From assembly GCA_910586435.1 (NCBI GenBank), contig CAJUGT010000105.1, forward strand, positions 1 through 13,599: 13,599 nucleotides of DNA, written 5' to 3'. The number at the start of each line of letters is the position of its first letter. Within the stretch, counting starts at the first letter, position 1. The stretch comes from an uncultured Acetatifactor sp. (GTDB taxonomy: Bacteria > Bacillota > Clostridia > Lachnospirales > Lachnospiraceae). Made by a program: the position numbers and the translations under genes. The notes beneath the pieces were generated by a model that saw nothing but the letters and a program-made list of their open reading frames with translations, had not been told where the DNA came from and did not search any database. This document shows positions 6,333 to 13,122 of the stretch, piece after piece.

Positions 6333-6869
6333 ATGATTTCACAGGAAATCAAGGGAATGGAAAAGGAAGTAAATCGAGAGATCTATTCCTTCTGCAGACA
6401 GTATGCGGATGAGGCTCTGGCAGGTGCGGAGGAGTACAGGCAGGCATTTTTGGCTATGGGCGGCACAGAGGAGGAGTGGCTTGAACACAATATCAGCATA
6501 AAAGTATGGTATGAAGTTAAAACATTGACGGATAAATATCTGTCCCTTGTGGTAATGGGAAGTACCAACTGGAACAATGCTCAGAATGAGGCAAAATACT
6601 ACACCTTCGATGTGGATGCCGGCAGGTGGATCACTCTGACAGATTTACTCAGCGCCGAAGAACAGCAGGCGGCGAAGAAAGATATCCTCTCCCAGATGGA
6701 ACAGAGGGAAAGGGAGACGGGAATGGAATTCTGGAAAGAAGAGTGGAAGGGCATTGAGGAGGACACAAAATTCTATGTCAACCATGCCGGGAATCCTGTG
6801 ATTGTCTTTGAAAGGTATGAGATTGCCCCCGGCGCTGCAGGGCAGCAGGAATTTGAGATTGCAAGGTAA
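6333..6869 (+). CDS. RsiV/PdaC-like protein (DUF4163/DUF3298), N-terminally truncated
   Basis: A 178-residue protein matching the end of the domain pair found outside the membrane in the anti-sigma factor RsiV and in deacetylase PdaC. Residues 1-20 (EIKGMEKEVNREIYSF) fit the start of the DUF4163-like part. Residues 48-110 contain KYLSLVVMGSTNWNNAQNEA and YYTFDVDAGRWITLTDLL. The end (AGNPVIVFERYEIAPGAAG) is the typical DUF3298 finish. RsiV proteins have an N-terminal sigma-binding segment and a membrane helix; PdaC has a signal anchor. None is encoded upstream, and no sigma factor gene adjoins. GGGGA (6324-6328) could serve ATG 6333, so a short cytosolic product may be made, but a decayed gene is as likely. 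Confidence 0.7.
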   Translation: MISQEIKGMEKEVNREIYSFCRQYADEALAGAEEYRQAFLAMGGTEEEWLEHNISIKVWYEVKTLTDKYLSLVVMGSTNWNNAQNEAKYYTFDVDAGRWITLTDLLSAEEQQAAKKDILSQMEQRERETGMEFWKEEWKGIEEDTKFYVNHAGNPVIVFERYEIAPGAAGQQEFEIAR

Positions 6870-6903
6870 AAATCCGGGGAAAATCCAGAGAAGATATAAA
6901 CAA

Positions 6904-6954
6904 GTTGACAGTTCAACGTCTGTGCGGTATAATGCCAGAAGTTGAGCTGTCAAC
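6904..6954. promoter_or_regulatory. Twin MarR-type operator boxes over the promoter
   Basis: Two copies of GTTGA-N4-TCAAC lie at 6904-6917 and 6941-6954, each an inverted repeat of the kind bound by MarR dimers. They are also inverted repeats of one another over 16 bases with one mismatch. The first covers the -35 box, the second the transcription start. The spacing of 37 bases centre to centre is about 3.5 helical turns, so two dimers would sit on opposite faces. Autorepression by the adjacent MarR is inferred. Six T follow the second copy, so a terminator-like role in read-through RNA is also possible. Confidence 0.7.
6905..6933 (+). promoter_or_regulatory. Consensus SigA promoter of the marR gene
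   Basis: TTGACA (6905-6910), 17 bases, TATAAT (6928-6933): a perfect housekeeping promoter at ideal spacing. Transcription should start near 6940, giving a leader of about 53 bases before ATG 6993. So strong a promoter implies that it is normally repressed. Confidence 0.88.
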
Positions 6955-6992
6955 TTTTTTGAGGATTTCTCATGAAATAAAAGGAGACTTTT

Positions 6993-7448
6993 ATGGTGGA
7001 CAGATTTGAACAGTTTTCCCTTGCCATTATGGAGATCTCCAGGCACTGGCACAAGCTGGCGGCGGATGAGATGGAGAACCATGGACTGAAGGGTTCCCAT
7101 GCTGTCTACCTCCTGACAATGTACCGTTATCCGGAAGGCATTACCGCGCCCAGGCTCTGTGAGATCTGCGGCAAGGATAAATCCGATGTGTGTCGGATGA
7201 TGCCCATTCTGGAGGAGAAAGGGCTTGTAAAAAAGGAAGGGGTTCATCAGAATCTCTACCGGGGAGGTTATAAGCTGACCCAGGAGGGAAGGACGGTGGC
7301 GGAATATGTCCGTCGGAGGGCGGCTCTTGCCGTGGAGCTTGCAGGCAGGGATATTACCCCTGAGAAGCGGGAGATTTTTTATGAAGTACTGGGAACCATT
7401 GTGGGAAATCTGAGAGAGATAATCAAGGATGGACTTCCCAGGCAATGA
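6993..7448 (+). CDS. MarR-family transcriptional regulator
   Basis: A 151-residue winged-helix regulator of usual MarR length. N-terminal helices (FEQFSLAIMEISRHWHKLA) form the dimer interface. The helix-turn-helix lies around residues 50-75 (GITAPRLCEICGKDKSDVCRMM). The wing follows at GLVKKEGVHQNLYRGGYKLTQEG, where the usual D-x-R is replaced by a longer loop, and C-terminal helices close the dimer. AAGGAG (6981-6986) lies six bases before the ATG. Two MarR-type boxes over its promoter suggest autoregulation. The expected co-transcribed efflux or stress gene is absent: a gene-free stretch follows, so its targets must lie elsewhere or have been lost. Confidence 0.92.
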   Translation: MVDRFEQFSLAIMEISRHWHKLAADEMENHGLKGSHAVYLLTMYRYPEGITAPRLCEICGKDKSDVCRMMPILEEKGLVKKEGVHQNLYRGGYKLTQEGRTVAEYVRRRAALAVELAGRDITPEKREIFYEVLGTIVGNLREIIKDGLPRQ

Positions 7449-7672
7449 ATGCCGGATGGAGTACCAGTATAACCCGCAACAATTACCACTGTGTTCCGGG
7501 AAGGATAAATTTTCAGTCTGCAAGGGGGAGGAAGGAGTCGCAGCGGGCTGGGATGACTGACGGTGCTGTGTGCCAGTGGCACACGTTCAGCACGGACCGT
7601 AGCGGAGCGTAGACCAACGACGCAGATGGAAATTTAGACAAGTGAAACGTGTGGTTAATTTGGTGGGGGTAT
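7449..7672. other. Gene-free stretch after marR
   Basis: No convincing gene on either strand. It holds a nested palindrome (7563-7593) and CGTAG repeated around it (7598-7613, as CGTAG-CGGAG-CGTAG). Base use is patchy, with purine-rich parts at 7521-7540. This looks like repeat-derived or decayed sequence. Confidence 0.45.
7563..7593. repeat. Nested palindrome (possible REP-like element)
   Basis: GTGCTG (7563-7568) pairs with CAGCAC (7588-7593), and inside it TGTGCC (7569-7574) pairs with GGCACA (7578-7583) around the loop AGT, leaving CGTT unpaired. Twelve of twelve bases pair. There is no T tract, so it is not a terminator. A dispersed palindromic repeat is a reasonable guess. Confidence 0.5.
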
Positions 7673-7682
7673 ACTAGTGTAC

Positions 7683-7711
7683 TTGACAACAGTATCAAAA
7701 AGTGCTATAAG
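7683..7711 (+). promoter_or_regulatory. Near-consensus promoter of the gntR-ABC operon
   Basis: TTGACA (7683-7688), 17 bases, TATAAG (7706-7711), with one mismatch to the SigA consensus. Transcription would start near 7718, giving a leader of about 300 bases to the GntR gene at 8027. No gene lies between. Confidence 0.75.
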
Positions 7712-7741
7712 TGTATTAAATACCTTAATACGCTTATAGCA
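7703..7741. promoter_or_regulatory. Candidate YtrA-type operator (long inverted repeat)
   Basis: Arms of 17 bases (7703-7719 and 7725-7741) are inverted repeats with one mismatch around a five-base loop, covering the -10 box and the transcription start. Inside is AGTGTA (7710-7715), 13 bases, TACGCT (7729-7734). The operator I recall for Bacillus subtilis YtrA is AGTGTA-N13-TACACT, so only one base differs and the spacing is exact. The GntR protein encoded downstream is of the YtrA type. A-rich sequence before and six T after the arms also give it the shape of a terminator for read-through from marR. Confidence 0.65.
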
Positions 7742-7747
7742 TTTTTT

Positions 7748-8026
7748 GTTGACTTTATTCACAGGTTACTGAATTGCCATAACAAAGAAACTGCTTTTGA
7801 TTTTGTGGAAAGCGGCATTGAATGACGCAGCGGGAGGCGGTAAAGGCTGAGCCTTTTGGAAGAGTGTAATAGTGAATGGTAGTGTCAAATGGGATATGAA
7901 AAACAGCAACGGACCAGATAAGTCCCGGGAGGATTTACTGACGCGTCTGCGGCAGTAAAATTTTCCCGGATTCAGGGGGCTTAGGAGGCAAGTTGCGGAA
8001 TTAAATTAAGGGTAGAGGAATAGGTT
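7748..8026. other. Long untranslated leader of the gntR operon
   Basis: No gene is seen. An imperfect hairpin lies at about 7927-7967: TTTACTG pairs with CAGTAAA around a 12-base loop, with weaker G-T rich pairing outside. AAAGGCT-G-AGCCTTT (about 7841-7855) is a short palindrome. No known riboswitch was recognised. The ribosome site of the GntR gene is AGAGGAA (8014-8020). Confidence 0.4.
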
Positions 8027-8458
8027 ATGATTCTGTTGGATTATCGGGACAAACGCCCCCTGTATGAGCAGGTAGTGGAAAAATTGGAGAAAATGATTAT
8101 CAGTGGGGGGATGGAACCTCTTACCAGAATGCCCAGTGTGCGCAGCCTTGCCATGGAATTGTCCGTGAATCCCAATACGATTCAACGGGCATATGCCCAG
8201 CTGGAACAGGATGGTTATCTATATACGGTATCGGGCAGGGGCAGCTATGTGACGGCGGAAAACGAATGGCGGGAAAATAAACAGGGCAAAGTGCTGAGAG
8301 AATGGAAAGAAATGACTCTCCAGGCCAAAGAGATGGGAATTACAGAAAGCCAGCTAACAGAGAGCCTGCGCCAAATATATGAAGAAGCAGAAATAAAAGA
8401 AGAAATAAAAGAAAAAGCAGAAATAATAGAAGATAAACCGCCCACACAAGAAGAATAA
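8027..8458 (+). CDS. GntR-family regulator, YtrA type
   Basis: A 143-residue protein. Residues 1-78 are a GntR winged helix: PLYEQVVEKLEKMIISG, then RMPSVRSLAMELSVNPNTIQRAYAQLEQDGYLY (recognition helix around NPNTIQRAY), then the wing GRGSYV. The rest is a short helical tail with no ligand domain, which defines the YtrA group; these usually repress an ABC transporter operon and are relieved by cell-wall-active antibiotics in Bacillus. The tail ends in a Glu/Lys-rich run (about 122-133). AGAGGAA lies six bases before the ATG. The ABC ATPase gene follows after a 235-base structured gap. A YtrA-like operator is present far upstream at 7710-7734. Confidence 0.93.
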   Translation: MILLDYRDKRPLYEQVVEKLEKMIISGGMEPLTRMPSVRSLAMELSVNPNTIQRAYAQLEQDGYLYTVSGRGSYVTAENEWRENKQGKVLREWKEMTLQAKEMGITESQLTESLRQIYEEAEIKEEIKEKAEIIEDKPPTQEE

Positions 8459-8476
8459 AATGTGGGAATGGGTCCT

Positions 8477-8522
8477 GAAGCGCAGAGACCGGAACAAGTT
8501 CCCGCAAGCAGGAACTTGAATA
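8477..8522 (+). repeat. 46-bp direct repeat, copy 1
   Basis: Matches 8636-8681 in 42 of 46 positions. It contains a hairpin: CAAGTTCC and GGAACTTG pair around an eight-base loop. It begins 19 bases after the GntR stop and is followed by AGAGGA but no start codon in reach, as if a start region had been duplicated. Confidence 0.8.
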
Positions 8523-8578
8523 AAAGAGGAAATATAAAAACAGTCTCGGAACGGAGGTGCAATGTGTCTTTCAGACAC

Positions 8579-8622
8579 AGGGAAGGGTTTTCAGACGCAA
8601 AAGCGGCTGAATAACCCTTCCC
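8579..8622 (+). other. Strong RNA hairpin between gntR and the ABC gene
   Basis: GGGAAGGGTT (8580-8589) pairs perfectly with AACCCTTCCC (8613-8622). TTCAG (8590-8594) pairs with CTGAA (8607-8611) after a one-base bulge, and CGC with GCG continue the stem to a small A-rich loop. It lacks a T tract, so it is probably not a terminator. A shorter hairpin, GTGTCT-TTC-AGACAC, sits just before it (8564-8578). Roles in mRNA processing or in setting the repressor-to-transporter ratio are possible. Confidence 0.7.
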
Positions 8623-8635
8623 TCATAGGGGCACC

Positions 8636-8681
8636 GAAGTGCAGAGACCGGAACAAGTTCCCGCAAGCGGGTACTGGAATA
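8636..8681 (+). repeat. 46-bp direct repeat, copy 2
   Basis: The second copy differs from 8477-8522 at four positions yet still folds: AGTTCCCGC and GCGGGTACT pair with one mismatch around AA. It ends at the ribosome site AGGAGA (8681-8686) of the ABC ATPase gene. Confidence 0.8.
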
Positions 8682-8693
8682 GGAGACACAATC

Positions 8694-9596
8694 ATGATTG
8701 AATTTCAAGGGGTGAGCAAGAGTTTTGACGCAGTGAAAGCGGTTGACCATATCAGTGCTGTCATTGAGGAGGGGCATGTGTTTGGGTTAATAGGAACCAA
8801 CGGTGCCGGGAAATCTACTCTGATGAGGATGCTCTGCGGTATATTCAGGCCGGATGAGGGAAGCATCACTGTGGATGGCCAGCCAGTCTATGACAATCCG
8901 GCGGCCAAGGCGAAACTCTTTTATATTTCTGATGACCAGTATTTTTTCAGGAGTGGCACGCCCAAAGATATGATGCGATTATACCAGGCTTATTATGGAG
9001 ATTTTGACACCTTGAAATGGAATACATTGATGGAGAAATTCGGCCTGGAATCCGGACGTAAGATTCATACCTTTTCTAAGGGAATGAAAAAGCAGCTGTC
9101 CATACTCTGTGGCATCTGTGCCAACACAAAGTATTTGCTCTGTGACGAAACTTTTGATGGTCTTGACCCGGTGATGCGGCAGGCGATAAAGGCGTTATTT
9201 GTCAAGGAGATAGAGGAGCGGGGGATGACACCTGTGATAGCTTCCCACAATCTGAGAGAGCTTGAGGATATATGTGAATATGTGGGGCTGCTTCATAAGG
9301 GCGGTATACTTTTTGAGAGAGATTTGGATGAGATGAAACTGAGTATTCACAAGATACAGTGTATTCTAAAAGATAAGTCACAACTGCCCCGGCTTCAAGA
9401 AGGGCTGCGTATCGTAACCACGGAGAACAGAGGCGCGCTCTATACCTTTACAGTGCGGGGCAGGCGGGAGGAAGTGGAGCGTTATATGGAAGAACAGAAT
9501 CTTGTTTTTTATGAACTCCTTCCATTGTCTTTGGAGGAAATATTTATCAGTGAAACGGAGGTAGAAGGGTATGATGTCAAAACGCTTATTCTGTAG
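8694..9596 (+). CDS. ABC transporter ATP-binding protein (YtrB/BcrA-like)
   Basis: A 300-residue ATPase. Walker A is G34-TNGAG-K40-ST, the signature is FSKGMKKQ (127-134) in place of LSGGQ, Walker B is YLLCDE (147-152) followed by TF where most have P, and the switch His is H185 in ASHN. Residues 220-300 are an accessory domain seen in antibiotic and peptide exporters. I chose ATG 8694, behind AGGAGA with seven bases between, which places the standard start MIEFQGVSKSF. The same frame is open back to ATG 8562, adding 44 unlikely residues across the repeat. It overlaps the permease gene by 26 bases, and the two should form one transporter at the membrane, probably controlled by the GntR protein. 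Confidence 0.93.
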   Translation: MIEFQGVSKSFDAVKAVDHISAVIEEGHVFGLIGTNGAGKSTLMRMLCGIFRPDEGSITVDGQPVYDNPAAKAKLFYISDDQYFFRSGTPKDMMRLYQAYYGDFDTLKWNTLMEKFGLESGRKIHTFSKGMKKQLSILCGICANTKYLLCDETFDGLDPVMRQAIKALFVKEIEERGMTPVIASHNLRELEDICEYVGLLHKGGILFERDLDEMKLSIHKIQCILKDKSQLPRLQEGLRIVTTENRGALYTFTVRGRREEVERYMEEQNLVFYELLPLSLEEIFISETEVEGYDVKTLIL

Positions 9597-11838
9597 GGCT
9601 ATGCGGGAGGATGTAAGACATAAAATCTGGATGCTGGTTTTCTTTACAATGGTAAGCTTTTTGGCAGTGCCCATGTCATGGCTGCTTGTGAGGAGCAATC
9701 TGGAGATTGACTGGGCGAAGGTGCATTCCAGTGTCAGAGAGACGGAAATCGCAGTGAAAGAAGCCCTTTATTTCTTTCTGCAATATCTGATGCCCGTGGG
9801 GGGCATAATAGCGTTAATGTCGGGGCTGGTAGCAGGATTGTCCGCATTTGGCTATGTGTTCCACAAGAATAAAGTGGATACTTTTCACAGCCTTCCAATC
9901 AAGCGGAGTATGCTGTATGGTGTATGCTACATAAACGGTATTCTGGTATGGTTACTTCCGTTTTTGACATGTATTCTGCTGACGCTGCTTTTGGCAGCAG
10001 GATTTATGGGCAGGCTGGGAGGCGTGTCCGCAGTGATTCAAATGTGTGGAATGACGGGGCTGAGCCTGTTGGCAATATTGACCATCTTTTTGATGGTGTA
10101 TCATTTGGTGATAGTGGCGGTAATGGTGAGCGGTAATATTTTGAATACCCTGGTCAATATACTGTTTCTGGGAGTTGGCCCCATATGTTTTTATGCTATA
10201 TGGAGGGGGTTTTATGAATTTTATATGTGGACCTTCTACAATTACAAAATTGATGTTTGGGGAACGGCCATGGCGGGAATTTCACCGCTGATTTCTGCTT
10301 TTCAATTAGCCTTTTCCACAAATCAGGCATATTCCCAGAAGGGCGTATGGAATCTGATGTGGATAATTGCCATAAATCTGGGAGCGGTTGTGGCTTTGGG
10401 GATATGCGGGTGGATTCTGTACCTGAAAAGAGACTCGGAACTTGCGGAACAGGGAGTGCGATTTAAAACATTTACGGCGATCCTGAGGACCGTTTGCGGT
10501 GTGGCAGCGGGAATGGGAGGATGGGGCATTTTTACCATGGTTACAGATAATGTGGGGGGAATTGTGGGAGTGGCATGGAAATCCTTTGGCGCCATATTGG
10601 TTTCCGTATTCCTGTTTGGACTGCTGGATGTGATTTTCCATATGGAATTTGGGGCGTTTCTCACCCACAAGAGACACATGGCAGTCACAGTGTTTGTGAC
10701 GCTGATTATTTGCTTTGCCTTTTACCGGGATTGGTTTGGCTATGACACATATTTGCCGGAAAAAGAAGAAATAGCGCAATTGGCTGTTATGGACAGCCAG
10801 TTTATGAATCGTAACAGCAATTACAACAAAATGACTTCGGAAATTCTGGAACAGATGGAAATTCAGGATGTGGAGGCAATCTATAGGTATTTGGAGAGCG
10901 CTGTAACCGGAGAAAAAAACGGCAGCAACTATTGGGAGTGTGAAACTGTTGAAACAAAAGTGACTTTGAAAAACGGCAGAAGCTATTACAGGGAATATCA
11001 TCATGTACCTTCCAGTGAGGAGATTCTCTGGCCTTTGTTCTCCAATGAGGAATACTTGAAATATGCCTATTTCATTGAAGAGGAAGCAATGGAGGAACTA
11101 AAAGGCTTTGACCTTTACAGGGAAGGGGAAAGGTTATCCCTGTCCAATGAAAGGCTGGCAGTTCAGATTGCCCGGGCATATAATCAGGACGTGCTGGAAC
11201 ATAAGGAGGAAGTATTGGCGGGAGAAGGGCAGCTTCTTGTGAGAATATGGCTGGAGAGGGAGAATGACGCAATAAAGAATCCAAGCAGCATAGACTATTC
11301 CCTGGAAATTTATTCCTATATGGAGCATGTGGCGGAAGTCATAAGACAGGCGGGCTACGGGGAATGGGTCAGTGAAAGGGAGGCGGCGTCCATCAGCGAT
11401 ATCAGAATTGGACTCTGTGTACAGCTGGATGGAACCGAGACAGAGGAGGAACTCATTGCCTTGGCCATGAAGGTATTTGGTGTTCAGGAGGAGCAGGAAA
11501 CAAGCGGTCAAATGATAACGGATGGAATCATGGCAGAGACAATGGCGGCAGAAGGAATCGGAGGGGACCGGTTTATGGTTCCTCTGGAGGATGAAGCATC
11601 ATCCGTATTGCGAATTACCCACCGGGCGGAGATAGAAGAACTGCTTCCCTATCTGAATTATACCACCGGTGAGAGCAGCAGTCCGCTTAGAAAGCAATAT
11701 GTGAGAGTCCTGGTGGGCGGGGTGGACGGAAAGGTTTCGGAATGCTATATTCAAAAAGGAGTTCTGCCCATGAAATATATCCTGAGATTTGGGGATATTG
11801 CCAGGGAAGAGGAAGCACAGGGAAGCGTTGGGGAGTAA
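9571..11838 (+). CDS. ABC transporter permease with large C-terminal extramembrane domain (DUF6449-like)
   Basis: A 755-residue protein. Residues 1-390 hold about eight to ten membrane spans, for example around 20-40, 70-95, 112-140, 155-185, 190-212, 255-283, 332-360 and 368-388. Residues 390-755 are soluble, acidic and free of membrane spans, ending in a DIAREEEA tail. This arrangement fits Lachnospiraceae permeases with a C-terminal DUF6449 domain encoded after a YtrA-type regulator; the assignment is from memory. The soluble domain should face the outside if the span count is even after a cytosolic N-terminus, but topology is uncertain. GGAGGT (9557-9562) is eight bases before ATG 9571. 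The start lies inside the ATPase gene, a sign of translational coupling. Confidence 0.85.
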   Translation: MMSKRLFCRAMREDVRHKIWMLVFFTMVSFLAVPMSWLLVRSNLEIDWAKVHSSVRETEIAVKEALYFFLQYLMPVGGIIALMSGLVAGLSAFGYVFHKNKVDTFHSLPIKRSMLYGVCYINGILVWLLPFLTCILLTLLLAAGFMGRLGGVSAVIQMCGMTGLSLLAILTIFLMVYHLVIVAVMVSGNILNTLVNILFLGVGPICFYAIWRGFYEFYMWTFYNYKIDVWGTAMAGISPLISAFQLAFSTNQAYSQKGVWNLMWIIAINLGAVVALGICGWILYLKRDSELAEQGVRFKTFTAILRTVCGVAAGMGGWGIFTMVTDNVGGIVGVAWKSFGAILVSVFLFGLLDVIFHMEFGAFLTHKRHMAVTVFVTLIICFAFYRDWFGYDTYLPEKEEIAQLAVMDSQFMNRNSNYNKMTSEILEQMEIQDVEAIYRYLESAVTGEKNGSNYWECETVETKVTLKNGRSYYREYHHVPSSEEILWPLFSNEEYLKYAYFIEEEAMEELKGFDLYREGERLSLSNERLAVQIARAYNQDVLEHKEEVLAGEGQLLVRIWLERENDAIKNPSSIDYSLEIYSYMEHVAEVIRQAGYGEWVSEREAASISDIRIGLCVQLDGTETEEELIALAMKVFGVQEEQETSGQMITDGIMAETMAAEGIGGDRFMVPLEDEASSVLRITHRAEIEELLPYLNYTTGESSSPLRKQYVRVLVGGVDGKVSECYIQKGVLPMKYILRFGDIAREEEAQGSVGE

Positions 11839-11855
11839 AATGTTTGATGCCCCTG

Positions 11856-11904
11856 AAAAAACAGCCGAACTATGGTAAGCATGGCGGGACCGTAGTTCGG
11901 CTGT
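11856..11904 (-). terminator. Terminator of the pectinesterase gene (minus strand)
   Basis: Arms 11861-11876 and 11889-11904 pair over 16 bases with one G-T wobble, around a 12-base loop. Read on the minus strand the stem is followed by TTTTTT (complement of 11856-11861). On the plus strand no T run follows, so the ABC operon is probably only weakly stopped here. Confidence 0.85.
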
Positions 11905-11952
11905 TCAGTATGGCAGGCGGCTGTCAGAGCCGGAAAAAAGAGATTCGGTGAT

Positions 11953-13002
11953 TTATAAACTACCGGGATTCCAGCCTTTCAGTATATTTTCCATGGTGTA
12001 ATTCTCCGCTTCCGCATCGGTGAGCTGACAGGAAAAATCGGCTCTGGCGCCTGGATTTGCGCCCGGACCATAGGACTGATATTCCGCGTAATAGAAATTG
12101 CCATGGGGTTTCTTCCAGTCGTGCCATCCTTCCGGGTGAATGTGCGCGCCCATTTCACAATGAATGAAGACGGTTTTGGCATATTCCCGCCATGGACGCC
12201 CCAGATAAACGGAATCGGGAGGGCAGTCGCTTTCCAGTCTGCAATCCCGGAAAACGTATCCAAAGGCTTCCCGCTGAGGGGTGGAGGCGGCGGTTATATA
12301 GCCGCAGTTTACATGTTCTCCGGCGGCTGCGGCCTCTTTTTTGTCTTCCCGCATAGCGGAGAATATGACACAGTTTTCAAAATAGGCAATGGCGCTGCCG
12401 AAGATAAAATCCACGTCTCCGCCGATATAGCAATTGCGGTAACACTGGCGTCCCATAATTCTGGGCTTGGCTTCTCCGGGGCCTTTGAATCCACCCGGCT
12501 GCATTTCCTGTTCCGGCAGAGGAGCGGTAAACAGAGTATCCTGATGGCCAAGTAATACACAGTCCTCGAAATAATTCCGGTCCCCGTCCACGTACAGGGC
12601 AAGGGCCTGGCCTACTTCCGCCCCATACCCGGCATCGTTTTGGAAGGTGAGGTGTCTGGCGGTGAAGTCATGGGTGTCAATGCGCACAGAGGCAGTGCGG
12701 AAAGTGCCCCGTTTGTCTCCTTCGGGCATCAGGTCGGCAGCGCCGTCCCCATAGACCAATACCACATCTTCCCGAGACTCTCCTTCGCCTGAGAGAGTCA
12801 GATTCGGGCGGGTGATGGTAAGTTTCTCACGATATATTCCTTTCCCGATATGTATGATTACCGGTGCCAGGTCAAGGTGTGGCGCAGGATATTCTTTTTG
12901 GGCGGGGGCATAGGGAATGCTGGCGAGAGCTTCCTCCACGGTGGGGAAATTGGGTGTATTTTCCGGCATGTTGACATAGAGATGAGTTGTTGGCTGGTTC
13001 AT
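11953..13002 (-). CDS. Pectinesterase (carbohydrate esterase family 8), cytosolic
   Basis: A 349-residue pectin methylesterase, which removes methyl groups from galacturonate residues and releases methanol. All family motifs are present: Q132 in GQALAL, Q154-D155 in LGHQDTLF, D198 in GGDVDFIFG (nucleophile), and R269 with W271 in YLGRPW. The repeated short strands fit the right-handed beta-helix. There is no signal peptide, so it probably acts inside the cell on imported methylated oligogalacturonides. I chose ATG 13002, because GAGAGG lies six bases before it; an in-frame ATG at 13020 has a poor ribosome site. It stands alone on the minus strand with its own promoter and terminator, and no other pectin gene is seen in the window. 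Confidence 0.95.
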   Translation of the reverse strand: MNQPTTHLYVNMPENTPNFPTVEEALASIPYAPAQKEYPAPHLDLAPVIIHIGKGIYREKLTITRPNLTLSGEGESREDVVLVYGDGAADLMPEGDKRGTFRTASVRIDTHDFTARHLTFQNDAGYGAEVGQALALYVDGDRNYFEDCVLLGHQDTLFTAPLPEQEMQPGGFKGPGEAKPRIMGRQCYRNCYIGGDVDFIFGSAIAYFENCVIFSAMREDKKEAAAAGEHVNCGYITAASTPQREAFGYVFRDCRLESDCPPDSVYLGRPWREYAKTVFIHCEMGAHIHPEGWHDWKKPHGNFYYAEYQSYGPGANPGARADFSCQLTDAEAENYTMENILKGWNPGSL

Positions 13003-13056
13003 GATATACCTCTCTTTCATTTATTGCCCATAGGACAGGGGCTCTTTGTTTCTTTC

Positions 13057-13085
13057 ACTATAGCACACAGAAAAGAAAAATACAA
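13057..13085 (-). promoter_or_regulatory. Possible promoter of the pectinesterase gene
   Basis: On the minus strand: TTGTAT (complement of 13080-13085), 17 bases, TATAGT (complement of 13057-13062). The -10 matches 5 of 6 and the -35 only 3 of 6. Transcription would start near 13050, about 48 bases before ATG 13002. Confidence 0.45.
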
Positions 13086-13122
13086 TTGGCAACCCAGTTT
13101 AAGTTACTGCTCAGACCTGGTA

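Noticed and set aside
6645..7523. Open frame of 292 codons on the minus strand
   Set aside because: It lies opposite the DUF3298 and MarR genes, shows no family pattern, and would also cross the marR promoter and operators. It is an antisense shadow.
7563..7741. CRISPR-like or tandem repeat arrangement in the gene-free stretch after marR
   Set aside because: The palindromes differ in sequence and are not regularly spaced; no repeat-spacer pattern exists here or elsewhere in the window.
10306..11004. Open frame of 232 codons on the minus strand
   Set aside because: It is fully opposite the permease gene, is rich in His, Cys and Phe as typical for shadows, and has no ribosome site that I could find.
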